A stretch of DNA of 14,978 bases from an uncultured Peptostreptococcaceae bacterium. GTDB taxonomy: Bacteria; Bacillota; Clostridia; Tissierellales; Peptoniphilaceae. A model generated the notes under the pieces. It was not told the DNA's origin and made no database searches. It saw nothing but the letters and a program-made list of their open reading frames with translations. The translations under genes were made by a program, and so were the position numbers. Shown one piece after another: positions 1 through 6,191 of the stretch (the stretch's first letter is position 1; the number at the start of each line of letters is the position of its first letter). The DNA is taken from NCBI GenBank assembly GCA_947283485.1, contig CAMYOU010000026.1:1-14978 (forward strand). The letters are read 5' to 3'.

Positions 1-2
1 GC

Positions 3-104
3 GATTATATGGTGTTTATGGACAATGGAACTGTGTCCCATTTTGGGGAATGGACGGATGACAATGTTGAGTTTGCGTCTTGCTACTTTGAAAACGCGAG
101 ATAG
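3..104 (+). CDS. C-terminal fragment of an unidentified protein
   Basis: An open frame enters from the left edge in frame 3 and runs 33 codons to a TAG at 102-104. The residues (start DYMVFMDNG, end CYFENAR) look like a soluble, acidic and aromatic protein tail, but I do not recognise the family. It ends 33 bases before the broken metalloregulator start and is in the same orientation, so the two may once have been neighbours in one unit. Because the rest of this end of the window is decayed, this may also be a remnant. Confidence is limited by its short length. Confidence 0.35.
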   Translation, partial: DYMVFMDNGTVSHFGEWTDDNVEFASCYFENAR

Positions 105-137
105 TCTCTTGCTATTTGAAAGGACGGGTGTTATGGA

Positions 138-414
138 ATGAAACTTCATACTTCCGGTGAAGATTACTTAAAAGCGATCTATATCGTTTAAGATGAAAAA
201 GGTATGGTGCGATCCGTGGATGTGGACGAATGGGTGTATCAAAGCCCAGCGTCAGTCACGCGGTCAAACTCTTGCGAGAGGGCGGCTTTCTCGTGATGGA
301 TGATGACTATACCCTGACCTGACAGATTTGGGGCGGGAAGTCGCAGAAGGGGTTGGCATCATGAAGTCTTTGGCAGAGCGGATTGTTCATGTGACTGAAA
401 AGTTGAATCAATAA
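138..414 (+). pseudogene. Broken DtxR/MntR-family metal-dependent repressor
   Basis: Joining three frames restores a typical DtxR/MntR N-terminal winged helix: MKLHTSGEDYLKAIYIV, then DEKGMVRSVDV, then GVSKPSVSHAVKLLREGGF, then a wing around VMDDDYTL and TDLGREVAEG. This family represses metal uptake or efflux genes when Fe or Mn is bound. At least three lesions are visible: an in-frame TAA at 189-191 after residue 17; a frameshift near 218-232, between the VDVDEW stretch and the recognition helix; and a second frameshift near 316-321, just after YTLT. The C-terminal dimerisation and metal-binding part is almost gone: about 20 residues follow the wing (MKSLAERIVHVTEKLNQ) where the family has 60 or more, pointing to an internal deletion too. 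No functional product is expected. The assignment rests on motif recognition, not on a search. Confidence 0.75.
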
Positions 415-497
415 TCAAGATTTGTTAATCGCGCAGGAGCAAAAGGTATAAACAAAAATTTCACCTGGGAGAACATACAGGAGGAGACATCACAAAA

Positions 498-626
498 ATG
501 TTATTCTTGAAGCCTCTTTCTCTTGAAACCGCGATGAAACTCGGCGCCAACCATCCCATGGGACCGCTCGCGCTCGGCGACCTCGGATGCAAGACCGGCA
601 AAGGCTTCTTCGCTTATTCGGAATAA
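498..626 (+). pseudogene. hbd: Collapsed remnant of 3-hydroxybutyryl-CoA dehydrogenase
   Basis: The frame from ATG 498 to TAA 624 encodes 42 residues. Residues 9-29 carry the C-terminal domain signature of 3-hydroxybutyryl-CoA dehydrogenase (LETAMKLGANHPMGPLALGD), and residues 30-42 carry its extreme C-terminus (GCKTGKGFFAYSE). In the intact enzyme these blocks are separated by roughly 35-45 residues, so an internal segment has been cleanly lost in frame, as has the whole N-terminal Rossmann domain. The enzyme reduces acetoacetyl-CoA in butyrate fermentation; this remnant cannot bind NAD or act. An AGGAGG-like site at 479-484 lies ahead of the ATG, so a short peptide could still be made, but the first eight codons do not match the enzyme and appear to come from other DNA. 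Base composition changes from AT-rich to GC-rich at about 525. Confidence 0.7.
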
Positions 627-644
627 ATCGAATCCGAACAAAGA

Positions 645-676
645 AAAACTTCCGACAGAGTGTCGGAAGTTTTTTT
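645..676 (+). terminator. Intrinsic terminator after the hbd remnant
   Basis: An 11-bp perfect stem (647-657 with 661-671, loop GAG) is followed by a run of T. An A-run precedes it, so it could work in both directions. It lies 20 bases after the stop of the hbd remnant and probably was the terminator of the original gene. Confidence 0.85.
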
Positions 677-683
677 GTATTAG

Positions 684-1341
684 AAAACCCCCCCGCTCTA
701 ACCGGGGGCACCGTAAAGCTTTAGCGATGAGCACCTGACAAAACTCCATCATGTTGTGATAAAAACGGTCTGGAAACCACGCAATAACAGCAATAGGAGG
801 AAAAGATGACATCACTAAATGACACGCATAGTCTATCACACACGAAATGGAATTGTAAGTATCACATTGTATTTGCACCGAAATACAGGAGAAAAGCATT
901 CTATGGCTCCAAACGACTCGAAATAGGAGCGATATTGCGAGAACTATGCAATTGGAAAGGAGTAAACATCATAGAAGCAGAAGTATGCCCTGACCATATT
1001 CATATGTTAGTAGAAATCCCGCCAAAACTTGCCGTATCTGCATTGATGGGATTTTTGAAAGGGAAAAGTAGCCTCATGATCTACGATCGATGGGGAGCAC
1101 TCAAATATAAGTACAGGGGAAAGCAATTTTGGTGCCGTGGCTATTATGTAGACACAGCAGGCAAGAACACGAAGAAGATACAGGAATACATTCAAAACCA
1201 ATTGACCCAAGATAAACTCAGTGAGCAATTAACTTTTGACACGACGGCCTCCTTTAAGGGGTAGTAAGTAACGTTTGCGCGTGACAGACCAATCAACGTC
1301 CTTCAGTCGTGGCTCGTAATACAGGTCCTTTGGGCCGCATG
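684..1341 (+). mobile_element. IS200/IS605-family insertion sequence (tnpA only)
   Basis: The element has one gene, an HUH-type TnpA, flanked by short hairpins instead of inverted repeats, as usual for this family. Left of tnpA is a 6-bp C/G hairpin (690-695 with 703-708) and the palindrome TAAAGCTTTA near 715. Right of tnpA is a hairpin GGTCC-TTT-GGGCC (1324-1336). No TnpB/IscB partner is present, placing it in the IS200-like single-gene group. The exact ends are not determined: no target duplication is expected, because these elements transpose as single strands next to short target motifs. The coordinates are my best estimate. Confidence 0.5.
806..1264 (+). CDS. tnpA: IS200/IS605-family transposase TnpA (HUH Y1)
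   Basis: The protein of 152 residues is a normal length for Y1 transposases, which cut and rejoin single-stranded DNA at hairpin ends of their element. The two catalytic histidines are in DHIHML (His64, His66), and the nucleophile is most likely Tyr128 in KKIQEYIQNQ. The family N-terminus (HTKWNCKYHIVFAPKYRR) and the FLKGKSS helix are intact. The start at 806 is supported by AGGAGG at 795-800, and no frameshift or stop interrupts it, so it is probably active. It lies between the decayed hbd remnant and the SSB/topoisomerase genes. There is no tnpB. Confidence 0.95.
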   Translation: MTSLNDTHSLSHTKWNCKYHIVFAPKYRRKAFYGSKRLEIGAILRELCNWKGVNIIEAEVCPDHIHMLVEIPPKLAVSALMGFLKGKSSLMIYDRWGALKYKYRGKQFWCRGYYVDTAGKNTKKIQEYIQNQLTQDKLSEQLTFDTTASFKG

Positions 1342-1343
1342 AG

Positions 1344-1376
1344 AAAAACCCCCCGGCTATGCCGGGGGATTCTTTT
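1344..1376 (-). terminator. Bidirectional terminator between tnpA and the ssb-like gene
   Basis: An 8-bp GC stem (1350-1357 with 1361-1368, loop TAT) is flanked by A-run/T-run on both sides. It begins right after the stop of the minus-strand ssb-like gene and gives a T-tail at 1348-1344, so its main role is to end the topB-ssb transcript. On the plus strand it also has a T-rich tail and could end tnpA transcription. Confidence 0.8.
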
Positions 1377-1820
1377 TTAACGTGCTTCTTCCTTTGCAAG
1401 ATCTTTGGTAGGTTTTGCCTTCTCCTGAGACGCTACTTTTTCTTTGTTCTTTGAGATCTGATCTTTGATAGATCGTTTTTCTTTTTGTGCAGCGAGGCGT
1501 TCTTCGCGCGAACTTACGCGCTTGACGCTTAGCGCCGTGAGATTCCTAAAGTCCGTCTTGTCGCGGTGCGTGATTTTTAGATGTCCGGCAATGTGAATGA
1601 AGTCCCCTTTTTGAAGGGGTTCATTTAGCCTTTTCGCATCCTCACCATAGACGCTGCACTGCGTATATACGGACTTGTCATTTTCGCCATTTGCTGCGAT
1701 TGTAAAATTCAACGCCGGCATGACTTCGCCTTTTTTGGTTTTGATGTCTACGAGTTGCGGATCCTTAATGATTACTCCGCCGGTTTTTGTGACTTCTCTT
1801 TTTTCTTTTTCTTGTGCCAT
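1377..1820 (-). CDS. SSB-like OB-fold single-stranded DNA-binding protein
   Basis: The 147-residue protein has an OB-fold core at about residues 12-103, with the SSB pattern of an N-terminal GVIIKDPQLVDIKTKKGE strand pair, a central VYTQCSVYGEDAKRL strand-helix, the turn LQKGDFIHIAGHL, and NLTALSVKRV as the last strand. The rest (about 104-147) is a highly charged Lys/Glu tail predicted to be helical or disordered. It lacks the acidic DDDIPF-type tip of housekeeping SSB, so it is more like SSB-like proteins of conjugative elements. The start has a good AGGAGA site in the 14-base gap after topB, so the two genes are co-transcribed and probably act together on ssDNA during transfer or replication of the element. 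Housekeeping ssb is unlikely in this context. Confidence 0.75.
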   Translation of the reverse strand: MAQEKEKREVTKTGGVIIKDPQLVDIKTKKGEVMPALNFTIAANGENDKSVYTQCSVYGEDAKRLNEPLQKGDFIHIAGHLKITHRDKTDFRNLTALSVKRVSSREERLAAQKEKRSIKDQISKNKEKVASQEKAKPTKDLAKEEAR

Positions 1821-1834
1821 TTTGTTCTCCTTTC

Positions 1835-3541
1835 TTATTTAGAAACAATGTTCCGAATTGTCGATTTTACTTTTGCCTGAAATACATCCGGTTTTTCTGC
1901 TCCTTCTTTGATTTTATAAAGCTCGTTTTCCCATTCTGCCGTCATTTCAGCGGACGTAACTATCGGATCTACGAATGCGACAAGGGCGCATCCGCTTTCA
2001 GTCGGGACAAGGGCTTTCTTTTCTCTGCGGACGAGATTTCTGCTCACAAGAGCCTCGATTGTCGAGGCGCGTGTTGCCGGCGTTCCGATGCCTTTACGTT
2101 CGACTTCTACACCTTCTTCCAGCGCATTGCTGCCGGCGGTCTCCATTGCTTTGAGGAGAGTGTCTTCCGTGTACTTGGACGGCGGACTTGTGTATTTTTC
2201 TTTGACTTCTTTCGAGTCAACGTGCAAAATATCGCCAGTGTTTACAGAAGGCAAAGTCGCCGTGTCGCCACTCTTCTTGTATTCCTTTAGGAATCTTGTA
2301 AAGCCTTCATCTTCGACAACTTTTCCGCTACACGTAAACTCCGCTTCGCCGACATTCACAATAACTTTTGTCGTGTTTTCGACGAGGGGGAATCCGAAAC
2401 TCGAGTGGAACTTATCGGAAACAAGCCGATAGACTTTCTCTTCTCCGGTAGAAAGATCGGACAAGTCAGTCTCCATGGAGCTTACCGTCGGAATGATCGC
2501 GTGATGGTCGCTCACTTTTGCGGAATCAAAAACAACTTGAATCCGACGGGAATCATAGTCATCTTCCGCAAGAAGACCGTTCGTGATGCTCTCAACCATA
2601 TCTTGCGTCAAGTGTCGGCTGTCCGTCCTTGGATAAGTGACGAGTTTTTTCTCGTACAAACTTTGCGTGTAGTCGAGCGTTTCCTTCGCGCTGTACCCGA
2701 AATATTTATTGCACTCCCTCTGAAGAGTCGTAAGGTCAAAGGGGAGATCCGGCTTCGTCATTTTTTTCTTCTGAACAACATCGGAAACCCGAACGTCATC
2801 TTCGACTCCATTGAGAATATTCTCTGCTTCGTCCGGATGATTAATCCGCTCTGTGGAAAGAGTCATGCCGTTACATAGGAGCTCGACGGTGTAATATTTT
2901 TCTTTCTGGAAATTTTTGATTTCGTCTTCCCTTGTAACGATCATCGCAAGTGTAGGTGTCTGCACACGTCCGACGGGGAAGAAAACACCTTTCTGATTTT
3001 TTTTCTTCGTGTAGTATCGAGAAAGGTTCATCCCGATAAGCCAGTCCGCTTCTTGTCTTGCCTTTGCAGACTCATAGAGCGTGTCATATGCGCTGCTCGA
3101 CTTGACATTTCTCAGCGCGTCTTTGATGGCACTCGCTTCCATAGATGAGATCCATAGACGGTAGCTCGGCTTATTACACCCGGCTTCTTCATAAACCAAA
3201 CGGAAAATGAGCTCGCCTTCGCGTCCGGCGTCACAAGCGTTGACGACGCTATCCACGTTTTTTGAGTTCATGAGTTTTTTTAAGACTTGAAACTGTTTTT
3301 TTGTAGACGAATAAACGATATGTTGAAACGCAGCCGGAAAAATGGGGAGATCCTTTAAGTTCCAAAATTTATATTTTTTGTCGTATGCTTCAGGATTTGC
3401 AAGTCCGACAAGATGTCCGACGCACCACGATACAATCACGCCATCCCCTTCGAGATAACCGTCGTTGCGCTTGGATGCGCCGACTACCTTGGCGATTTCT
3501 CTTGCTACGGAAGGCTTTTCTGCAATAATCAGTTTTTTCAT
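1835..3541 (-). CDS. topB: Type IA DNA topoisomerase III, mobile-element type
   Basis: The 568-residue protein starts with a Toprim domain (IIAEKPSVA with Glu8; DAGREGE at 104-110 with the metal-binding Asp104, Glu108, Glu110). The catalytic tyrosine is Tyr303 in LVTYPRTDSRHL. GRVQTPTLAMI (191-201), SDHHAIIPT and the KGIGTPATRASTIE block (C-terminal third) complete the core. It relaxes or decatenates DNA by passing single strands. It is shorter than plasmid and ICE TopB proteins of about 700 residues: the Cys-rich C-terminal zinc modules are missing, and the protein ends right after the core at NIVSK. The start is supported by AAAGGAA ahead of the ATG. Such topB genes next to SSB-like genes are typical cargo of integrative conjugative elements. 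It appears intact. Confidence 0.93.
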   Translation of the reverse strand: MKKLIIAEKPSVAREIAKVVGASKRNDGYLEGDGVIVSWCVGHLVGLANPEAYDKKYKFWNLKDLPIFPAAFQHIVYSSTKKQFQVLKKLMNSKNVDSVVNACDAGREGELIFRLVYEEAGCNKPSYRLWISSMEASAIKDALRNVKSSSAYDTLYESAKARQEADWLIGMNLSRYYTKKKNQKGVFFPVGRVQTPTLAMIVTREDEIKNFQKEKYYTVELLCNGMTLSTERINHPDEAENILNGVEDDVRVSDVVQKKKMTKPDLPFDLTTLQRECNKYFGYSAKETLDYTQSLYEKKLVTYPRTDSRHLTQDMVESITNGLLAEDDYDSRRIQVVFDSAKVSDHHAIIPTVSSMETDLSDLSTGEEKVYRLVSDKFHSSFGFPLVENTTKVIVNVGEAEFTCSGKVVEDEGFTRFLKEYKKSGDTATLPSVNTGDILHVDSKEVKEKYTSPPSKYTEDTLLKAMETAGSNALEEGVEVERKGIGTPATRASTIEALVSRNLVRREKKALVPTESGCALVAFVDPIVTSAEMTAEWENELYKIKEGAEKPDVFQAKVKSTIRNIVSK

Positions 3542-3615
3542 TTACAAGGTTCCTTTCTTACGAAAAAAGGACGTCGCAAAACGCCCTCTAATCGACTTTG
3601 TTTTGAAAGAGGCAT
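3538..3615 (-). CDS. Possible 25-residue leader peptide coupled to topB
   Basis: A 25-codon frame begins at ATG 3615-3613, 15 bases after the stop of the small upstream gene, with a GAGGGG site at suitable distance. Its TGA overlaps the topB start codon in the arrangement ATGA, as seen with translational coupling. The peptide is basic (MPLSKQSRLEGVLRRPFF and so on) and matches no family I know. It may only be chance reading through the topB leader; I list it because the RBS and overlap are suggestive. Confidence 0.25.
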   Translation of the reverse strand: MPLSKQSRLEGVLRRPFFVRKEPCK

Positions 3616-3630
3616 AATGGTACCCCTCGA

Positions 3631-3813
3631 TTACCGGTCTTCACCGATTGTGTGCTCCTTCGAAGGCTTTGTAGGCTTCTTCTTCGCCGCCTTCTCCTTG
3701 TTCGCCTCGATCGTCGCGCGAATGCCGGGCTTTTGTTCCGGGGCATCAATGCACATTTCCCAGCTTTGAATATAGGCGTCTATCGTGCAATACTGTTGCT
3801 CGTATCGTCGCAT
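3631..3813 (-). CDS. Small basic hypothetical protein or severed C-terminal tail
   Basis: The 60-residue frame has an N-terminal stretch rich in aromatic and acidic residues (RRYEQQYCTIDAYIQSWEM) and a Lys/Pro/Ala-rich tail (NKEKAAKKKPTKPSKEH). I do not recognise it. There is no clear ribosome site in front of its ATG. It is in the same reading frame as the truncated gene upstream (3859-4710), separated from its TGA by only 15 sense codons, which suggests that it is the original C-terminus of that protein cut off by a nonsense mutation. If independent, it would be the second gene of a topB operon. Confidence 0.45.
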   Translation of the reverse strand: MRRYEQQYCTIDAYIQSWEMCIDAPEQKPGIRATIEANKEKAAKKKPTKPSKEHTIGEDR

Positions 3814-3858
3814 GATGTCTTTTACTCGGCCTGAAAGTTGAACTTTCGGGAGATTGTT

Positions 3859-4710
3859 TCAGGGAATAAGCATTAACGATCCATCCGTAGGCATGTATAC
3901 TTGCCCCGTATTCAAACAGTAGAAAAGATCAGCTTGCTTAACGGGGGATGCACGATAGAATTCTTCATAATTGATATTGATGCTATCGGTACGCGTATAG
4001 AGGGTGGCAATGAAGCGCAAAGAATGCTCGCCATCGGAAAATTGATGAATGGGGAGGTATGTTTTTCCGTCATAAGAAAACGCATCTTTTTGTTCTTCTG
4101 TGAATTTACGAACGGATTCCTGAAAAAATGGAGATTGACCTTTCCGCAGAACTCCCATATAATGATTGTTATACAGAAGTTCCACTATTTCTGTGGGCAA
4201 TTGGAAGCCCTCTTCAGATCTGACGATAGCTTCTGTTTTTTTATTACAATAAATGTTTTTTCCAAGATTATATGTTGAAATTGAGAGGTCTAAGAAGTTT
4301 TCCTTTTTATAGAATGTGTTAATTCTATTAACAGCAATACCGTCGATGGTGCTGTCAATCCTGCATACAGATGTATACGGCGACTTGAAATTATCGCCCA
4401 GCACAATGAGCTTGCTGGTATCATATCTTTTGCTGTCCATGGAAAGCCAGCTGTTTTCAAGCCCTTCTGTTAAATCGAAGAGCGTTTGGTAATCTTCGAG
4501 ATGTTTGCTTTTAATGCGACTCAATGCTTTTTGGGTCAGGATAATAGGCTTCGTTTCTTCAACGCCCTGAATGTATGAAATTGAGGACGAGTCGCCTGCA
4601 ACCACGAAAGGCTTCTCGATTGGAAACTTGTTGGTAATTTGTTGGCGATCGCCCAGAATCGGAGGAAATTTTATATAAATTTCGCAAAAAACGGCAAATA
4701 AAAAAAGCAT
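3859..4710 (-). pseudogene. 5'-truncated polyvalent-type protein with MuF-C-like domain
   Basis: The open frame has 283 codons. Residues about 54-172 resemble the MuF C-terminal (MuF-C) domain of phage and ICE polyvalent proteins: a start like PIILTQKALSRI, a middle like LENSWLSMDSKRYDTSKLIVLGD, and an end in KKTEAIVRSEEGFQLP. The region after 180 (DGEHSLRFIATLYTRTD, then VKQADLFYCLNTGQVYMP) is unknown to me. The only upstream ATG (4710) sits inside the terminator hairpin of tRNA-Thr, has no ribosome site, and yields an implausible N-terminus, so the real 5' end has been lost at the tRNA junction. The frame is much less GC-rich than the housekeeping genes to the right, in line with foreign origin. 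The MuF-C call is made by eye. Confidence 0.45.
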
Positions 4711-4736
4711 TAGAATGGCTAAATTCCAATGCTTTT
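4699..4736 (-). terminator. Terminator of tRNA-Thr
   Basis: A strong hairpin (about 4728-4736 plus 4721-4727 pairing with 4703-4716) with a T-run on the minus strand follows the CCA end of tRNA-Thr directly. It overlaps the apparent start codon of the truncated gene at 4710. Confidence 0.8.
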
Positions 4737-4738
4737 AG

Positions 4739-4814
4739 TGGAGCTCGTGAGCGGACTTGAACCGCTGACTTCTTGCTTACCATGCAAGTACTCTACCGAC
4801 TGAGTTACACGAGC
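4739..4814 (-). tRNA. tRNA-Thr (anticodon GGU)
   Basis: The 76-nt gene folds as a cloverleaf on the minus strand: acceptor GCTCGTG (4814-4808) pairs with CACGAGC (4749-4743), followed by T and an encoded CCA (4741-4739). The anticodon stem is CTTGC/GCAAG around the loop ATGGTAA, giving anticodon GGT. The T-loop contains GGTTCAAGTCC. It reads ACC and ACT threonine codons. A strong promoter precedes it and a terminator follows it. The foreign-looking DNA to its left begins straight after its 3' end, which makes it a likely attachment site. Confidence 0.96.
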
Positions 4815-4832
4815 TCGTTTCGGTGCTTGTAT

Positions 4833-4861
4833 AGATTACAATAGAAGTCGGGTTTTGTCAA
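4833..4861 (-). promoter_or_regulatory. Sigma-A promoter of tRNA-Thr
   Basis: Consensus -35 TTGACA (4861-4856) and -10 TAATCT (4838-4833) are 17 bases apart on the minus strand, about 20 bases upstream of the tRNA 5' end. Confidence 0.8.
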
Positions 4862-4928
4862 TAGCGGGGAAGGTATTATATCGAGAAGGAGCCTATGCTA
4901 TTTTTCTTACGGATATTTTCGAAACCTC

Positions 4929-4957
4929 TTGAAAGCGATGGTGGGAACTGGTATACT
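4929..4957 (+). promoter_or_regulatory. Sigma-A promoter of rpmE
   Basis: -35 TTGAAA (4929-4934) and -10 TATACT (4952-4957) are separated by exactly 17 bases. The predicted start site is near 4964, leaving a 35-base leader before rpmE. Confidence 0.8.
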
Positions 4958-4999
4958 GAATGAGTAATTTTGGAAATTCGAGAGAAGAGGTGAGAATCG

Positions 5000-5197
5000 A
5001 TGAAGGACATCCATCCGAAATATTATGAAGCGACGGTTACGTGCGCTTGTGGGAATACTTTTACGACGGGTTCGACGAAAGAGAATCTCAAGGTCGAGAT
5101 TTGCTCGGAATGTCATCCGTTCTATACCGGAAAACAAAAATTCGTTGAGCGCGGCGGCCGCGTAGAGAAATTTAAGAAGAAATATCACATGGATTAA
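5000..5197 (+). CDS. rpmE: 50S ribosomal protein L31 (zinc-binding form)
   Basis: The 65-residue protein is the standard length for bacterial L31, which binds the central protuberance of the large subunit and bridges to the small subunit. It keeps the four zinc cysteines of the C+ type: Cys15 and Cys17 (CAC) and Cys35 and Cys38 (CSECHPFYTG). The start is supported by an AGAGGTGAG site 5-13 bases upstream. It is transcribed from its own promoter and followed by a terminator, so part of its transcript ends before yqhQ. Zinc-starved cells often replace this form with a Cys-free paralogue, not seen here. Confidence 0.98.
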   Translation: MKDIHPKYYEATVTCACGNTFTTGSTKENLKVEICSECHPFYTGKQKFVERGGRVEKFKKKYHMD

Positions 5198-5206
5198 GTT
5201 CCTACG

Positions 5207-5240
5207 AGGGTTAGAATTTGCTTCTAACCTTTCTTTTTTA
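5207..5240 (+). terminator. Intrinsic terminator after rpmE
   Basis: An 8-bp stem GGTTAGAA/TTCTAACC (5209-5216 with 5222-5229, loop TTTGC) is followed by a T-rich tail. It lies between rpmE and yqhQ and is only 12 bases before the yqhQ start, so it probably acts as a partial attenuator, giving more rpmE than downstream mRNA. Confidence 0.8.
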
Positions 5241-5252
5241 TAGGAGGAAAAT

Positions 5253-6191
5253 TTGTCGGAAGTTAAAAAAACTTCGATTGGCGGGCAGGCGCTTATTGAG
5301 GGAATTCTCATGCGCGGTCCGGGGAAGCTCTCGATTGTTGTGCGCGATCAAAAAGGTGCCATTCGTCGAGAGGTCAAACCGGTTGTGACGCTCGGCGATC
5401 GATATCCCTTTTTCAAATTGCCTTTTATCCGCGGCGTCGTCGGTATTTTCGAATCGATGCGAATGGGCATGAGCGCACTTTCTTATAGTGCGGATGTCTA
5501 TGCGGAGGAGGAGGGCGAAGCGGAGAAAGAAACGAAAGAATCGTTCTGGGACAAGCTTTTTGGAAAGCACAAGGAGACGGTGGAATCGGTGGTTACGGTT
5601 CTTTTGTCTCTGGGGCTCGGGATCGGTTTGTTCTTTCTCTTGCCGACGATCATGACGAGCTTTTTCAGACCCTATGTTTCGTCGCTCTTAGCGATGAATC
5701 TCATCGAGGGTCTTATTCGCGTTGTGATCTTTTTTATCTATCTCGTGCTGATTGCACGTTCAAAGGATATTCACCGCGTCCTCGAGTATCACGGCGCGGA
5801 GCACAAGTCGATCCATTGCTATGAACACGGATTGGAGTTAACGGTCGAGAATGTTCAGAAGTTCTCGAGGCTTCATCCCCGTTGCGGGACGAGTTTTGTC
5901 TTTACGGTGATTCTTCTATCAATCTTCATTCTGTCATTCTTCGGCTGGCCGAATCCGTGGGTGCGTCTGGTGACGCGGATTCTCATGCTTCCCGTGATTG
6001 CGGGGATCAGTTATGAGGTGAATCACTATCTCGGCGGTTGTGACGGCAAACTTGCCAAAGCACTCATCACGCCGGGTCTTCTCGTGCAGAAATACGCGAC
6101 GGTGAAGGAGCCGGAAGATGATATGGTCGAAGTGGCGATCATTGCTTTGAAGGATGTCATTCCGGAGGAAGAAGGAGCGGATGCGTGGTAA
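5253..6191 (+). CDS. yqhQ: YqhQ/DUF1385 family membrane protein
   Basis: The 312-residue protein has the family hallmarks: GGQALIEGILMRGP near the N-terminus (10-23), YHGAEHKSIHCYE (179-191) and HPRCGTSFVF (208-217). Hydrophobic segments lie at about 113-135, 150-168, 213-230 and 238-255, so it is an integral membrane protein with a soluble N-terminal part. The conserved His, Glu and Cys residues suggest a metal site or enzyme activity, but the biochemical role of the family is not settled. The start is TTG at 5253 with AGGAGG five bases upstream; no better start exists. In many Clostridia it sits, as here, between rpmE and prmC. Its end overlaps prmC by 7 bases. Confidence 0.93.
   Translation: MSEVKKTSIGGQALIEGILMRGPGKLSIVVRDQKGAIRREVKPVVTLGDRYPFFKLPFIRGVVGIFESMRMGMSALSYSADVYAEEEGEAEKETKESFWDKLFGKHKETVESVVTVLLSLGLGIGLFFLLPTIMTSFFRPYVSSLLAMNLIEGLIRVVIFFIYLVLIARSKDIHRVLEYHGAEHKSIHCYEHGLELTVENVQKFSRLHPRCGTSFVFTVILLSIFILSFFGWPNPWVRLVTRILMLPVIAGISYEVNHYLGGCDGKLAKALITPGLLVQKYATVKEPEDDMVEVAIIALKDVIPEEEGADAW

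Noticed and set aside
501..899. Minus-strand open frame of 132 codons across the hbd remnant and IS left end
   Set aside because: It spans a terminator, an IS end and two unrelated gene pieces in antisense; it is a chance frame.
1835..3541. Housekeeping topoisomerase I
   Set aside because: The motifs and missing zinc ribbons, the coupled SSB-like gene and the island context fit a mobile-element topoisomerase III.
4559..4783. Minus-strand open frame overlapping tRNA-Thr
   Set aside because: It starts inside the tRNA and overlaps the better supported frame; it is a shadow.
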